From NCBI GenBank assembly GCA_038255145.1, contig JBBSLP010000086.1, positions 1 through 16,910 of the forward strand: a DNA stretch of 16,910 nucleotides. The letters are read 5' to 3'. The position numbers were made by a program, and so were the translations under genes. The notes under the pieces are model-generated. The model was not told the origin of the DNA, ran no database searches, and saw only the letters and a list, made by a program, of their open reading frames with translations. Source of the stretch: WHTX01 sp038255145. GTDB taxonomy: Bacteria > Actinomycetota > Acidimicrobiia > Acidimicrobiales > CAIXPF01. Positions 1 through 6,977 of this stretch are shown here, one piece after another; positions within the stretch are counted from its first letter, which is position 1; every line of letters starts with the position of its first letter.

Positions 1-48
1 TCGCCACCTGAACCCATCGCCACCTGAACCCATCGCCACCTGAACACA
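1..48. repeat. 16-bp tandem repeat carrying stop codons, upstream of ureG
   Basis: Units at 1-16 and 17-32 are identical, 33-48 differs by one base, and 49-64 is a degenerate fourth unit. Each unit contains CACCTGA. Because 16 is not a multiple of three, the TGA falls in a different frame in successive units (stops at 9-11, 25-27 and 41-43). The repeat ends 13 bases before the ureG start, so the upstream gene (probably ureF, outside the window) is likely to end inside it. The units are directly adjacent without spacers, so it is not a CRISPR. Confidence 0.9.
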
Positions 49-77
49 CGGCCACCCGAGCACCTGAGGAGCATCCG

Positions 78-776
78 TTGGGCGCGTTCCACGACCACGA
101 CGACCAGGCCCACGGCCACAGCCACGAACACGGGGCCGTCGACCACCCCCACCGCCACCCCCCGGTGGGCGCGGCCCTGCGCATCGGCATCGGCGGGCCC
201 GTGGGCAGTGGCAAGACCGAGCTGGTGGCGTGCCTGTGCCGGGCCTTCGCCGACGAGCTGTCGGTGGTGGTGGTCACCAACGACGTGTTCACCACCGAGG
301 ACGCCAACATCCTCGAGCGCAAGGCCGTCCTGCCCCGCGAGCGCATCGTCGGGGTGCAGACGGGGTGCTGTCCCCACACCGCCATCCGCGACGACATCAG
401 CGAGAACGTCGACGCCGTCGAGGACCTGGAGCGTCGCTTCAGCCCCGACGTGGTCCTGCTGGAGAGCGGGGGCGACAACCTGACGGCCACCTTCTCCAAG
501 GCCCTGGTCGACGCCCAGATCTTCGTCATCGACGTGGCTGGCGGCGACAAGGTGCCCCGCAAGGGTGGCCCGGGCATCACCACGTCTGACCTGCTCGTCA
601 TCAACAAGACCGATCTGGCCCCCCTGGTGGGGGCCGACCTCGACGTCATGGCCCGCGACGCCGCCCACGCCCGGGGCGAGCGGACCACCCTGTTCACCTC
701 CCTGGTCGAGGACCCCCTGGCCACCACGGTGGCGGACTGGGCCCGCCTCCAGCTGGCCTCCTGGCGCGTCGGCTGA
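78..776 (+). CDS. ureG: Urease accessory GTPase UreG
   Basis: UreG is the SIMIBI-class GTPase that powers nickel delivery into apo-urease with UreD, UreF and UreE in the cytoplasm. The 232-residue length is slightly long for the family because of a His-rich N-terminus with nine His in the first 27 residues, a likely metal-binding region. The P-loop GPVGSGKT is at residues 40-47, the CPH nickel site at 98-100 (preceded by a second Cys at 97), the ESGGDN switch region at about 129-134, and the guanine-specificity motif NKTD at 176-179. The start is TTG at 78 with the SD-like TGAGGAG at 65-71. The ureD gene follows after 5 bases, so the two are co-transcribed. The identification is firm. Confidence 0.97.
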   Translation: MGAFHDHDDQAHGHSHEHGAVDHPHRHPPVGAALRIGIGGPVGSGKTELVACLCRAFADELSVVVVTNDVFTTEDANILERKAVLPRERIVGVQTGCCPHTAIRDDISENVDAVEDLERRFSPDVVLLESGGDNLTATFSKALVDAQIFVIDVAGGDKVPRKGGPGITTSDLLVINKTDLAPLVGADLDVMARDAAHARGERTTLFTSLVEDPLATTVADWARLQLASWRVG

Positions 777-781
777 GCGGG

Positions 782-1597
782 GTGCAGGCCCGGGCGGAGG
801 TGTCCGTCGATCTGGCTGACGGCGCCCCCGTCACCTGCGGTGCTGCCCGGCGGTCGCGCTGTGTGGTGCTGCGGTCCGAGCCCCCGCTGACCCTGCGCCG
901 GACCCTGCTCGACGGTCCTGATGTGGGCCAGGTCGGCCTGCACCTGGTGGGCAGCGGTGCCGGGCCCGTGGGCGGTGACGACCTGACCCTGGTGGTGGGG
1001 GTGGGCCCCGGCTCCCACCTGGACCTGGCCGCGGTGGCCGCGAGCATGGTCATGCCCGGGCCCCACGGGGAGCGCTCGATCAGCCGCATCGAGGTGGACG
1101 TGGCCGCCGGGGCCACCCTGTCGTTCCTGGCCCCACCCCTGGTGCTCGTGGCCGGGTGCGACCACCACGTCATCGTCCGGGTGCGGCTCGGCGCCGGGGC
1201 CCGCCTGCTGTGGCGGGACGAGGTGGTGCTGGGCCGGCACGGCGAGGCCGGCGGCTCCCTGCACCAGCGCCTGGCCGTCGACCTGGGCGGCCGGCCCCTG
1301 CTGCGCAGCGACCTGGCCGTCGGGCCCCGCTGGCCCGACACCGAGGGCCCGGCGGGCACGGCCGGGGCCCGGGCCGTGGGCACCGTGCTGGTGGTCGACG
1401 CGTCGGGGGCCGACCCGCCGGCCGACCTCGTGGCCGGCTACGCGCCCCGGCCCGGCGTTCGCCTGGCGGCCACGACCCTGGATGGCCCGGCTGCCCTGGT
1501 CAGCGCCCTGGCCGTGTCGGGGGGTCGGTTGGCCGATGCCTTCGACGCGCTGCTGACCGTGGCGCCGTGGAGCTCGGCCCGCCCCGTCGTCAGCTGA
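782..1597 (+). CDS. ureD: Urease accessory protein UreD (UreH)
   Basis: UreD is the scaffold that binds apo-urease and, with UreF and UreG, forms the nickel-loading complex. The 271-residue product has the family pattern: an N-terminal beta-rich half with an LRRTLLDGPDVGQVGLHLVG-like segment, a central block resembling the family's Y-T-Q-A-x-x-K region (ERSISRIEVDVAAGATLSFL, about residues 98-117), and the segment ending in LLWRDEVVLGRHGE that corresponds to the usual G-x-x-x-R-x-x-GE element. The start is GTG at 782, directly after ureG, and the gene is probably the last of the operon. Its 3' end overlaps the predicted end of the convergent M50-like reading frame by 8 bases (1590-1597). Confidence 0.9.
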   Translation: MQARAEVSVDLADGAPVTCGAARRSRCVVLRSEPPLTLRRTLLDGPDVGQVGLHLVGSGAGPVGGDDLTLVVGVGPGSHLDLAAVAASMVMPGPHGERSISRIEVDVAAGATLSFLAPPLVLVAGCDHHVIVRVRLGAGARLLWRDEVVLGRHGEAGGSLHQRLAVDLGGRPLLRSDLAVGPRWPDTEGPAGTAGARAVGTVLVVDASGADPPADLVAGYAPRPGVRLAATTLDGPAALVSALAVSGGRLADAFDALLTVAPWSSARPVVS

Positions 1598-2416
1598 GCG
1601 GTTTCGGCGCCACCGGGGCCACGGTGGGGATGGGAGCCGGCAGCCCGGTGGTCGCCGTGGGCTCCCCCGGGCGGGAACCGGCCGGGGCGGCACGCTGATG
1701 GGCGCGGCCCCGTCACCCGGCTCGGCCGTGGCCCGACGGGCACCGTCGACACCGACGCCGTCGGCGAGGTCGGTCGTCGCCGCCAGGTTGTTGGCCTGGC
1801 GGGCGCTGCTGGCGGCGTCACGGAACGTCGACGGCCACGACGTGGCCCCGAACAGGGCCAGTGACCCCGGCGCCACGGCCCGGGTGCGCTCGCTGCCCCG
1901 CCGGGTAAGGCGCACGAGCACGGGCCCCAGGTAGGCGAACAGGTTGGGCACCCCGGCCAGATCGCTGACCACGTAGTAGCCGTCGAGGCGGACGACGGGC
2001 AGGAACTGGTGCAGGGTCTCGATCTGGCCCACGAGCACGATCACCAGCAGGGGGGCGTAGCCGCTGGCGGTGAAGGCGGCGGCCGAGCCCAGTACGAACA
2101 GCACGTTGAAGTGCACGCCACCCAGGTCGGTCCGCAACGGCCCGGCCCGGTCGAGGCGGTAGTTGTCGGTCACGTCGATGGAGAAGACGGGCCACACCAG
2201 GTAGACCCCGGCGCCCATGGCCTCAGGGGTGGCGCCGCCGCAACGGGCCGCGGTGGCGTGGCCCATCTCGCGGAACGCCGCGGCCACGATGGTCAGGGCG
2301 GTCACGGCCAGGAGCTGCTGGGGGTGGCGGACCAGGTCCTCCAGCGCGCCGGTGAAGGTGGCCCGTTGCGTGATCAGCAGCCAGCCGTCGAGCACCACCG
2401 GGCCGACCAGGGTCAT
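1590..2416 (-). pseudogene. M50-type membrane metalloprotease domain, active-site His lost, frameshifted
   Basis: Read from ATG at 2416, the protein has hydrophobic helices and the signature of actinobacterial PqqD-M50 proteins: VYLVWPVFSIDVTDNYRL at about residues 71-88, LRTDLGG at 94-100, HQFLPVVRLDGYYVVSDL at about 136-153. The zinc site reads REMGH at residues 49-53 instead of HExxH: His to Arg, consistent with a CAC to CGC change (2270-2272). The second His, the Glu and the Asp of LDG (145) remain. This frame never stops inside the window. A one-base shift at the C5 run 1664-1668 brings it onto the tail TGLPAPIPTVAPVAPKPLS and a stop at 1590-1592, and a near-identical tail ends the gene at 2742-3803. 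The N-terminal linker and PqqD part are missing, and the ATG overlaps the stop of the PqqD fragment (ATGA). It is probably inactive as a protease; it may be a relic or a non-catalytic membrane partner. Confidence 0.7.
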
Positions 2417-2502
2417 CGGTGCAGCAGGCCAGCGGGCAGCAGCTTCGTCTCCAGCAGGCAGGCCACGTCGTCGGCGTCCACCTCACGCCCCGCCCGGGTC
2501 AC
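2413..2502 (-). pseudogene. C-terminal fragment of a PqqD-like domain
   Basis: Read from a GTG at 2502, the 29 residues include GREVDADDVACLLETKLLPA and then GLLHR. This matches the last helices of PqqD-like domains fused to M50 proteases (pattern ..VDAxxVxxLLxxxLLPxGLL), and also the complete PqqD-like gene in this window (..VDASEVAHLLRTPLLPEGLL). The frame is open only from 2536, where it runs into the 8-bp repeat, so the first two thirds of the domain are absent. The stop overlaps the ATG of the M50-like frame. In the usual fused protein several tens of residues separate these two domains, so an internal deletion is inferred as well as the N-terminal one. Confidence 0.6.
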
Positions 2503-2520
2503 CGAGATCTTCCTAGTGGG

Positions 2521-2532
2521 GATCAGCTGATC
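2521..2532. repeat. 12-bp perfect palindrome
   Basis: GATCAGCTGATC reads identically on both strands. It sits between the 8-bp tandem repeat and the PqqD fragment. It could be a small protein-binding site or a rearrangement scar; no function can be assigned. Confidence 0.5.
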
Positions 2533-2568
2533 AGTCAGTCGGTCAGTCGGTCAGTCGGTCAGTCGGTC
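2533..2568. repeat. 8-bp tandem repeat spanning the stop of the micro-ORF
   Basis: Four exact AGTCGGTC units lie at 2537-2544, 2545-2552, 2553-2560 and 2561-2568, with an extra half unit at 2533-2536. On the minus strand the unit reads GACCGACT, which gives TGA in every frame as copies accumulate. The last codons and the stop (2551-2553) of the 30-codon micro-ORF are inside it, and it marks the left limit of the PqqD fragment. Confidence 0.9.
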
Positions 2569-2643
2569 GTTGCCGCTGAGGATGTTGTTGTGGTTCAGCG
2601 ACCCGTTGAGGATGTTGACGGTGACGTCGTCGTGCAGCGCCAT
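2551..2643 (-). CDS. 30-residue Asn/Leu-rich peptide, possible precursor peptide
   Basis: From ATG at 2643 the peptide begins MALHDDVTVNILNGSLN and ends NNILSGNDRLTD. It holds an internal duplication, NILNGS at residues 10-15 and NILSGN at 20-25, exactly ten residues apart; the two 15-base segments match at 13 positions. All but one of the 30 sense codons end in G or C, strong coding bias for so short a frame. No clear SD precedes the start. It sits after the hairpin 2671-2693 and directly before the PqqD and M50-like fragments, in the same direction. No family is recognised. The position suggests a substrate of the PqqD/M50 machinery, but that is inference; it could also be a remnant of a longer gene. 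Confidence 0.5.
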   Translation of the reverse strand: MALHDDVTVNILNGSLNHNNILSGNDRLTD

Positions 2644-2670
2644 CGGTCGTCGCTGCCGGTGTGGCGCGGG

Positions 2671-2693
2671 AACGCCCCTCGGCGAGGGGCGTT
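2671..2693. terminator. Strong hairpin, probable terminator
   Basis: AACGCCCCTC, a GGC loop, then GAGGGGCGTT form a perfect 10-bp stem with a 3-base loop. There is no T-tract on either side. It lies about 50 bases past the end of the three-TM gene (minus strand) and just before the micro-ORF, so it would separate their transcripts. Confidence 0.65.
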
Positions 2694-2741
2694 CGGAGGT
2701 GCCGTCGGCAGCCGCTACGCGGCGCGGGTGGTGGTGCGGGC

Positions 2742-3803
2742 TCAGGCCGCCGGGCGGGGCAGCACCGGCGCCACCGTGGGGATGGGCGGGGGTGCCGCGG
2801 TGGTCGGTGTCGTCGGCGCCGTGGCGACCATCGGTGGGGCGGTGGGCGAGGCGACGCCGGAGGTGACGGTGGCGGGCTCGGTCGGTGGGCGGCCGTCGCC
2901 GCTGGCGTCGGTCAAGATGGCAGGCCACAGCGCGATGGCGACGAGGGCGGCGACGGCGCCCACGACGAGCACAGGACGGGTGGCTGCGGACCCGCCCCCC
3001 AGCTGACCTCGGGCCACGCTCAGGCACAGTCGCACCAACACGACGGCGACGCCCAAGGTGACCAGCGCGACCGCGGCCACGCCCGCGGCGGCCGGAGCGG
3101 CCACACGGAGGTGGCCCAACAGGAACTCCGAACCGGCGGTACGGGCCTGCCCGTCGGCCCACCCCCATGCCCACCCGGCCAGCCGTGGGGTGCCCAGGAT
3201 GAACAGCGCGACGGCGACGGTGGCCAGGGGCAGGGAGAGCCATGGTCGCCCGTCCAGGACCCGGCGCACCGGGGCCGTCAGGCGGGCCGCCCCCGCTCCT
3301 GCAGCCACCCGGATGCGCCGACCGGCACGGCGGCCCAGCGAAGGCCCTGCGGGCTCGTCGTCGTCACCCGCCGGGTCGGCGTCGACCGGGGCGTCGGCCC
3401 GAGGCGGCCCGGCCAGCTCATCGTCGTCCTCGAGTCGGTCGTCCGTGGACCAGTCGTCGTCGTCGGGTTCGTCGTCCTCGGGTTCGTCGTCTTCGAGTCC
3501 GTCGTCCGCCGACCAGTCGTCGTCGAGCACGTCGTCCTCGAGGCCGTCGGCGAGGGAATCGTCCAGATCACTGTGCTCGTCGTCAGGTGCACCACCGACC
3601 CGACGATCGTCGGCGGGCCCGGTGGTGACTCCGCATTCGGGGGCATCGGCGCCGTCGGGCACGTTGGGCACGTCGGGGACGTCGACGCTCGAGGGGTGCC
3701 GATCGGGTTCGGGCACGGAGGGTGTGATGCCGTCTCCGGGTTCGGAGAACCGACGGCGGGAGGCGCGGGACCTGCGCTGGGCGGGCGGCGTCGGACGGGT
3801 CAC
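2742..3803 (-). CDS. Acidic-linker three-TM membrane protein, like the C-terminal part of PqqD-M50 proteins
   Basis: The 353-residue protein has a basic N-terminus (about 1-20), a very acidic disordered region (about 72-150) with a duplicated WS(A/T)DD(G/R)LEDD block (Trp 97 and 118), three predicted TM helices (about 188-208, 235-262, 277-297) and a Pro/Thr-rich tail ending PPPIPTVAPVLPRPAA. From recall, the helix region and the following tail resemble the segment C-terminal to the M50 domain in actinobacterial PqqD-M50 proteins, here without the PqqD and M50 domains. The tail nearly repeats that of the M50-like frame ending at 1590. The GTG start at 3803 is chosen because CCTCC at 3810-3814 gives a GGAGG site 6 bases upstream; the frame is open further upstream to 4385 but with poor coding bias. 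Function unknown. Confidence 0.75.
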   Translation of the reverse strand: MTRPTPPAQRRSRASRRRFSEPGDGITPSVPEPDRHPSSVDVPDVPNVPDGADAPECGVTTGPADDRRVGGAPDDEHSDLDDSLADGLEDDVLDDDWSADDGLEDDEPEDDEPDDDDWSTDDRLEDDDELAGPPRADAPVDADPAGDDDEPAGPSLGRRAGRRIRVAAGAGAARLTAPVRRVLDGRPWLSLPLATVAVALFILGTPRLAGWAWGWADGQARTAGSEFLLGHLRVAAPAAAGVAAVALVTLGVAVVLVRLCLSVARGQLGGGSAATRPVLVVGAVAALVAIALWPAILTDASGDGRPPTEPATVTSGVASPTAPPMVATAPTTPTTAAPPPIPTVAPVLPRPAA

Positions 3804-4396
3804 CAGTCGCCTCCGCACAGGGGGAGCGCCGTCGGCAGGGCGGGCGTGCCACTCGAACTCGTCGTGATGGTCAGGGGAACGACCTCGGGGGTTCGTGAGC
3901 AATGCACATGACGCGAAGAGCCGCGGCCCGACCACTCTGTGACCCTTTCCCGAGGGCAACGGATGATGATCGGTGGTGACCCGTCTGTCCCTGGGTGTTC
4001 GGAGCCTGGGGGTGTCGGGATTGGTCGGAGCCGCCAAGCGGTCACGGCGGGTGGCGCCGCACCGAGGCCACGGCCCCGCACCGTCACCGGACCCGGTCTG
4101 CCGCACGGCGCCCGACGTGACCACCTGCAGCAACTGACCTGGGACGACGTGGTCCATCGATGGCGCCCCGGCCCACGGCTGCTCCGACCGGGCGGCCACA
4201 CGGGAGGACGGCACCCGACGGCGGCGGGGCAGATCTCCACACCCACCCAATGTCGTTCGACCCCGCCGCGTCACACCTCGGCCGGAGATTTCCCGTGTCG
4301 CGTTGTTGAATTGCGACATTACCTCCAGAGATGGTGGATGACGTGGTGCATTCGTGGGTAGCGTTGTGCGTCGTGGCCACCGCACTGCTCGGACGT
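3804..4396. other. Intergenic region between divergent genes
   Basis: No convincing gene is seen. Open frames here (for example plus 3939-4361) have a composition like antisense or noncoding sequence and no recognisable domain. A less GC-rich patch at about 4301-4322 probably holds the promoter of the DUF4397-sortase pair, but no clear -35/-10 pair stands out. The part 4331-4396 is in frame with the DUF4397 gene, yet only about three quarters of its codons end in G/C against nearly all after 4397. Confidence 0.5.
3810..3814 (-). promoter_or_regulatory. Ribosome binding site deciding the start at 3803
   Basis: GGAGG on the minus strand, 6 bases before the GTG at 3803-3801. It argues against the much longer open frame that begins at 4385. 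Confidence 0.7.
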
Positions 4397-5275
4397 GTGT
4401 CGAAGATCATCGCCCTGGCCGGCATCGCCGTGCTGGCGCTCGCGGGCTCGGCCCCGGCCGGGGCCCAGGCGCCGCCCGCCGCACCCCTGGGCACCGTCGT
4501 CGTCGTGCACGGGCTCGAGGACTTCCCCGCCGACGTCTACCTCGACGGAGCGACCACCCCCGCCCTGAGCGGCTTCGAGTACCGCCGGGTCACCGACGCC
4601 TTGGCGCTGCCCGCCGGCGAGCACCGGGCCGACATCCGCCGGGTCGGCGAGCCGTTCGCGGCCCCACCGGCACTGTCGGGCTCCTTCACCGTCACCGTCG
4701 GCCAGCGCATCACCGTCGCCGCCCTGCTCGACAGCGCCGGCAAGCCGAGCTGGCTGGCCTTCCCCAACGACGCTGCGGTGACGGACCCCACCCAGGGCGA
4801 GCTCCGCTTCCGCCACTTCGCCGCCACCGGGCCGGCCACCGTCGTGCTCGACGGCAAGGCCCTCGCTGCCCCCATCACCAACCTGGCCGCCACCAACCCC
4901 GTCATCCCGGTGCTGGTGCCCCCGGGCACCCACACGGTGGCCATCAACGACACCGCCACCGGGGCCACCCTGGTCGGGTCCCAGCAGATCGAGGTCGGCG
5001 CGGGCAGCGTCCAGAACCTCTACCTGACGGGCAAGGCCTCGTCGGGTCGGCTGGGCCTGCTGCAGGAGATCCCCCCGGTCTCGGGTCTGGCCCAGGTGGC
5101 CTCCCTCCAGGTGCTGCCCAGCGCCATCCCCAGCGGGGACTCCGGTCTCCTCGCTCACCCGGCGTCGGCGACGGCGAGCGGGAGCACGGCGGCTGCCGAT
5201 GTCGCCACGGTCGCCGTGCTCTTGCTGGCCGCCGCCGCGTCGGTGACGGTCCTCCGACGTCGCCAGTGCGCGTGA
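4397..5275 (+). CDS. Secreted, C-terminally anchored DUF4397-domain protein
   Basis: From GTG at 4397 the product is 292 residues. A signal peptide (MSKIIALAGIAVLALAGSAP, then AGAQA; cleavage near residue 25) is followed by two DUF4397-type beta-sandwich repeats (about 30-130 and 130-235; TVVVVHGLEDFPADVYLDG and ELRFRHFAATGPATVVLDGK open them). The end holds an LPSAIPSGDSG segment at about 240-250, a hydrophobic helix (270-287) and RRRQ, the layout of a sortase sorting signal though without a canonical LPxTG. The start could also be ATG at 4331 (314 residues), but the shorter start gives a cleaner signal peptide and better codon bias. Its stop overlaps the start of the sortase gene, so the two are translationally coupled. 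The role is unknown, presumably at the cell surface. Confidence 0.8.
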   Translation: MSKIIALAGIAVLALAGSAPAGAQAPPAAPLGTVVVVHGLEDFPADVYLDGATTPALSGFEYRRVTDALALPAGEHRADIRRVGEPFAAPPALSGSFTVTVGQRITVAALLDSAGKPSWLAFPNDAAVTDPTQGELRFRHFAATGPATVVLDGKALAAPITNLAATNPVIPVLVPPGTHTVAINDTATGATLVGSQQIEVGAGSVQNLYLTGKASSGRLGLLQEIPPVSGLAQVASLQVLPSAIPSGDSGLLAHPASATASGSTAAADVATVAVLLLAAAASVTVLRRRQCA

Positions 5276-5994
5276 GGCGCCTCCCGCCGCCAGTGGCGCT
5301 GGTCGCCCTGGCCGGGTTGTTGCTCGGCGTCGCCGGCTGCGGTGGCAACGCCGCACCGACCGCCGCGGCTGCCGAGGTGGCCAGGGACGAACCCGCCGGC
5401 GTCGCCGCCACCGGGGTCGGTCCCGTACCCACCACGTCGTTCCCGGCGCCCGTGGCCCCGGCCGTCGGCGGCACCGTGGTGGCCAACGCCACGGCCTGGG
5501 GTGCCAACCTCCCGGCCGGGGCCGTGGCCGTGCCCGCCGAGCGGTTGACGCCGCGGCGGCTGCGGGTGGCCGCCCTGGACATCGACGCGCCGGTGGTGAC
5601 CGCGGGCGTGGGCGCCGACGGGGCCCTGGCCCTGCCCGCCGACGTCGTCTCCGTAGCCTGGTTCGAGTCCGGGGCGGCACCGGGGGACAGCGGGTCGGCC
5701 GTGCTGGCCGCCCACGTTGACCACGCCGGCCAGGAGGGGCTGTTCTTCGGCCTGGCCGACCTGCCCTCGGGCTCGCCCATCGAGGTCGAGCTGTCTGACG
5801 GGTCGGTGCGCACCTTCGCCTCCACCGGTCCTGCCGTCGACCACCCCAAGTCGAGCCTGCCCGCCGAGGAGCTGTTCCGCCGGGGTGGGCCTCCGACACT
5901 GGCCCTGGTCACCTGCGGTGGGGCCTTCGACGCCGCTCGACGCTCCTACGAGGACAACGTCGTCGTCACCGCCGCTCCCCTCCCGGCCAGCTGA
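5272..5994 (+). CDS. Class E/F-like sortase, predicted lipoprotein
   Basis: Sortases cleave a sorting motif in surface proteins and transfer them to a cell-envelope nucleophile. The catalytic triad is visible: His148 in AAHVDHAG, Cys215 in ALVTCGGAF, and an Arg at 223/224 in AARRSYEDN. The domain spans about residues 90-236, after an Ala/Pro-rich linker. The N-terminus (MRRLPPPVALVALAGLLLGV, then AGC) has a lipobox with the lipidated Cys at 23, so the enzyme is probably lipid-anchored outside the membrane. The 240-residue length is normal for the family. The start is GTG at 5272, overlapping the DUF4397 stop (GTGA); GTG at 5266 is an alternative. The DUF4397 protein upstream is its likely substrate. 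Confidence 0.85.
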   Translation: MRRLPPPVALVALAGLLLGVAGCGGNAAPTAAAAEVARDEPAGVAATGVGPVPTTSFPAPVAPAVGGTVVANATAWGANLPAGAVAVPAERLTPRRLRVAALDIDAPVVTAGVGADGALALPADVVSVAWFESGAAPGDSGSAVLAAHVDHAGQEGLFFGLADLPSGSPIEVELSDGSVRTFASTGPAVDHPKSSLPAEELFRRGGPPTLALVTCGGAFDAARRSYEDNVVVTAAPLPAS

Positions 5995-6002
5995 CCCACC
6001 CC

Positions 6003-6027
6003 GGCACGGCCCGCGCGGGCCCGTGCC
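6003..6027. terminator. Hairpin between the convergent sortase and PqqD-like genes
   Basis: GGCACGGCCCGC (6003-6014) pairs with GCGGGCCCGTGCC (6015-6027) with a single bulged base. It begins 8 bases after the sortase stop and ends 6 bases before the stop of the convergent gene, so it can serve both. No T-tract is present. Confidence 0.6.
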
Positions 6028-6033
6028 CGTCGT

Positions 6034-6604
<571 letters not shown>

Positions 6605-6977
6605 TGACCCGGCGACACCCAGATGCCGTGGCCCGGCCACCACGACGCGTCGGCGACGCGCCGGTGCCCACCACACGTCGTGATCCATCCGATGTCCCCC
6701 ACCGATCGATGTTCGCCCCGCTCGTATCGGAGCTTCATCGAGGCTGTGAGCATTGTCAAGGGACGTAGGTGGCTCTCGGTGCGCGTGGAGCTCGAGGCGT
6801 CGCTGAGCGCGGTTGTGGTGATCGACGCCCCGACCCTGCCCTGTCCACCTGTGCAGCTGACCTGGTCGTTCGTGCTGATGGACCCGCTCGTCACCGGCTG
6901 TGGCGAACTGCCCACCGTCGACCACCGGCGCGCATGAGCAGGGTTTCGTCGCCCGCCTGTGGAGCATGGTGGAACGG
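6605..6977. other. Intergenic region, no assignable gene
   Basis: It lies between the start of the PqqD-like gene and the end of the ECF42-like gene. A minus-strand TTGACA (6754-6759) resembles a -35 element, but no good -10 is found 16-19 bases downstream. A plus frame at 6623-6937 (104 codons, ending HRRA) has fairly high G/C at third positions, yet it shows no SD and no recognisable domain, so I do not call it. Confidence 0.45.

Noticed and set aside
1..2416. Minus-strand frame without any stop for about 805 codons, running from the M50-like ATG antisense through ureD and ureG to the window edge
   Set aside because: Only the first part (to about 1665) has protein-like sequence. The rest is the antisense of two well-identified genes in GC-rich DNA, where stops are rare. 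It is used only as evidence for the frameshift.
2551..3243. 230-codon minus frame containing the micro-ORF at its end
   Set aside because: Everything before codon 201 overlaps the three-TM gene in another frame or crosses the hairpin, and is Arg/Gly-rich antisense-like. Only the last 30 codons carry coding bias.
2742..4385. 547-codon version of the three-TM gene
   Set aside because: Upstream of 3803 the frame has poor codon bias, while a good ribosome binding site precedes GTG 3803.
6623..6937. 104-codon plus frame with moderate coding bias
   Set aside because: No ribosome binding site or recognisable motif, and the neighbouring frames are open as well.
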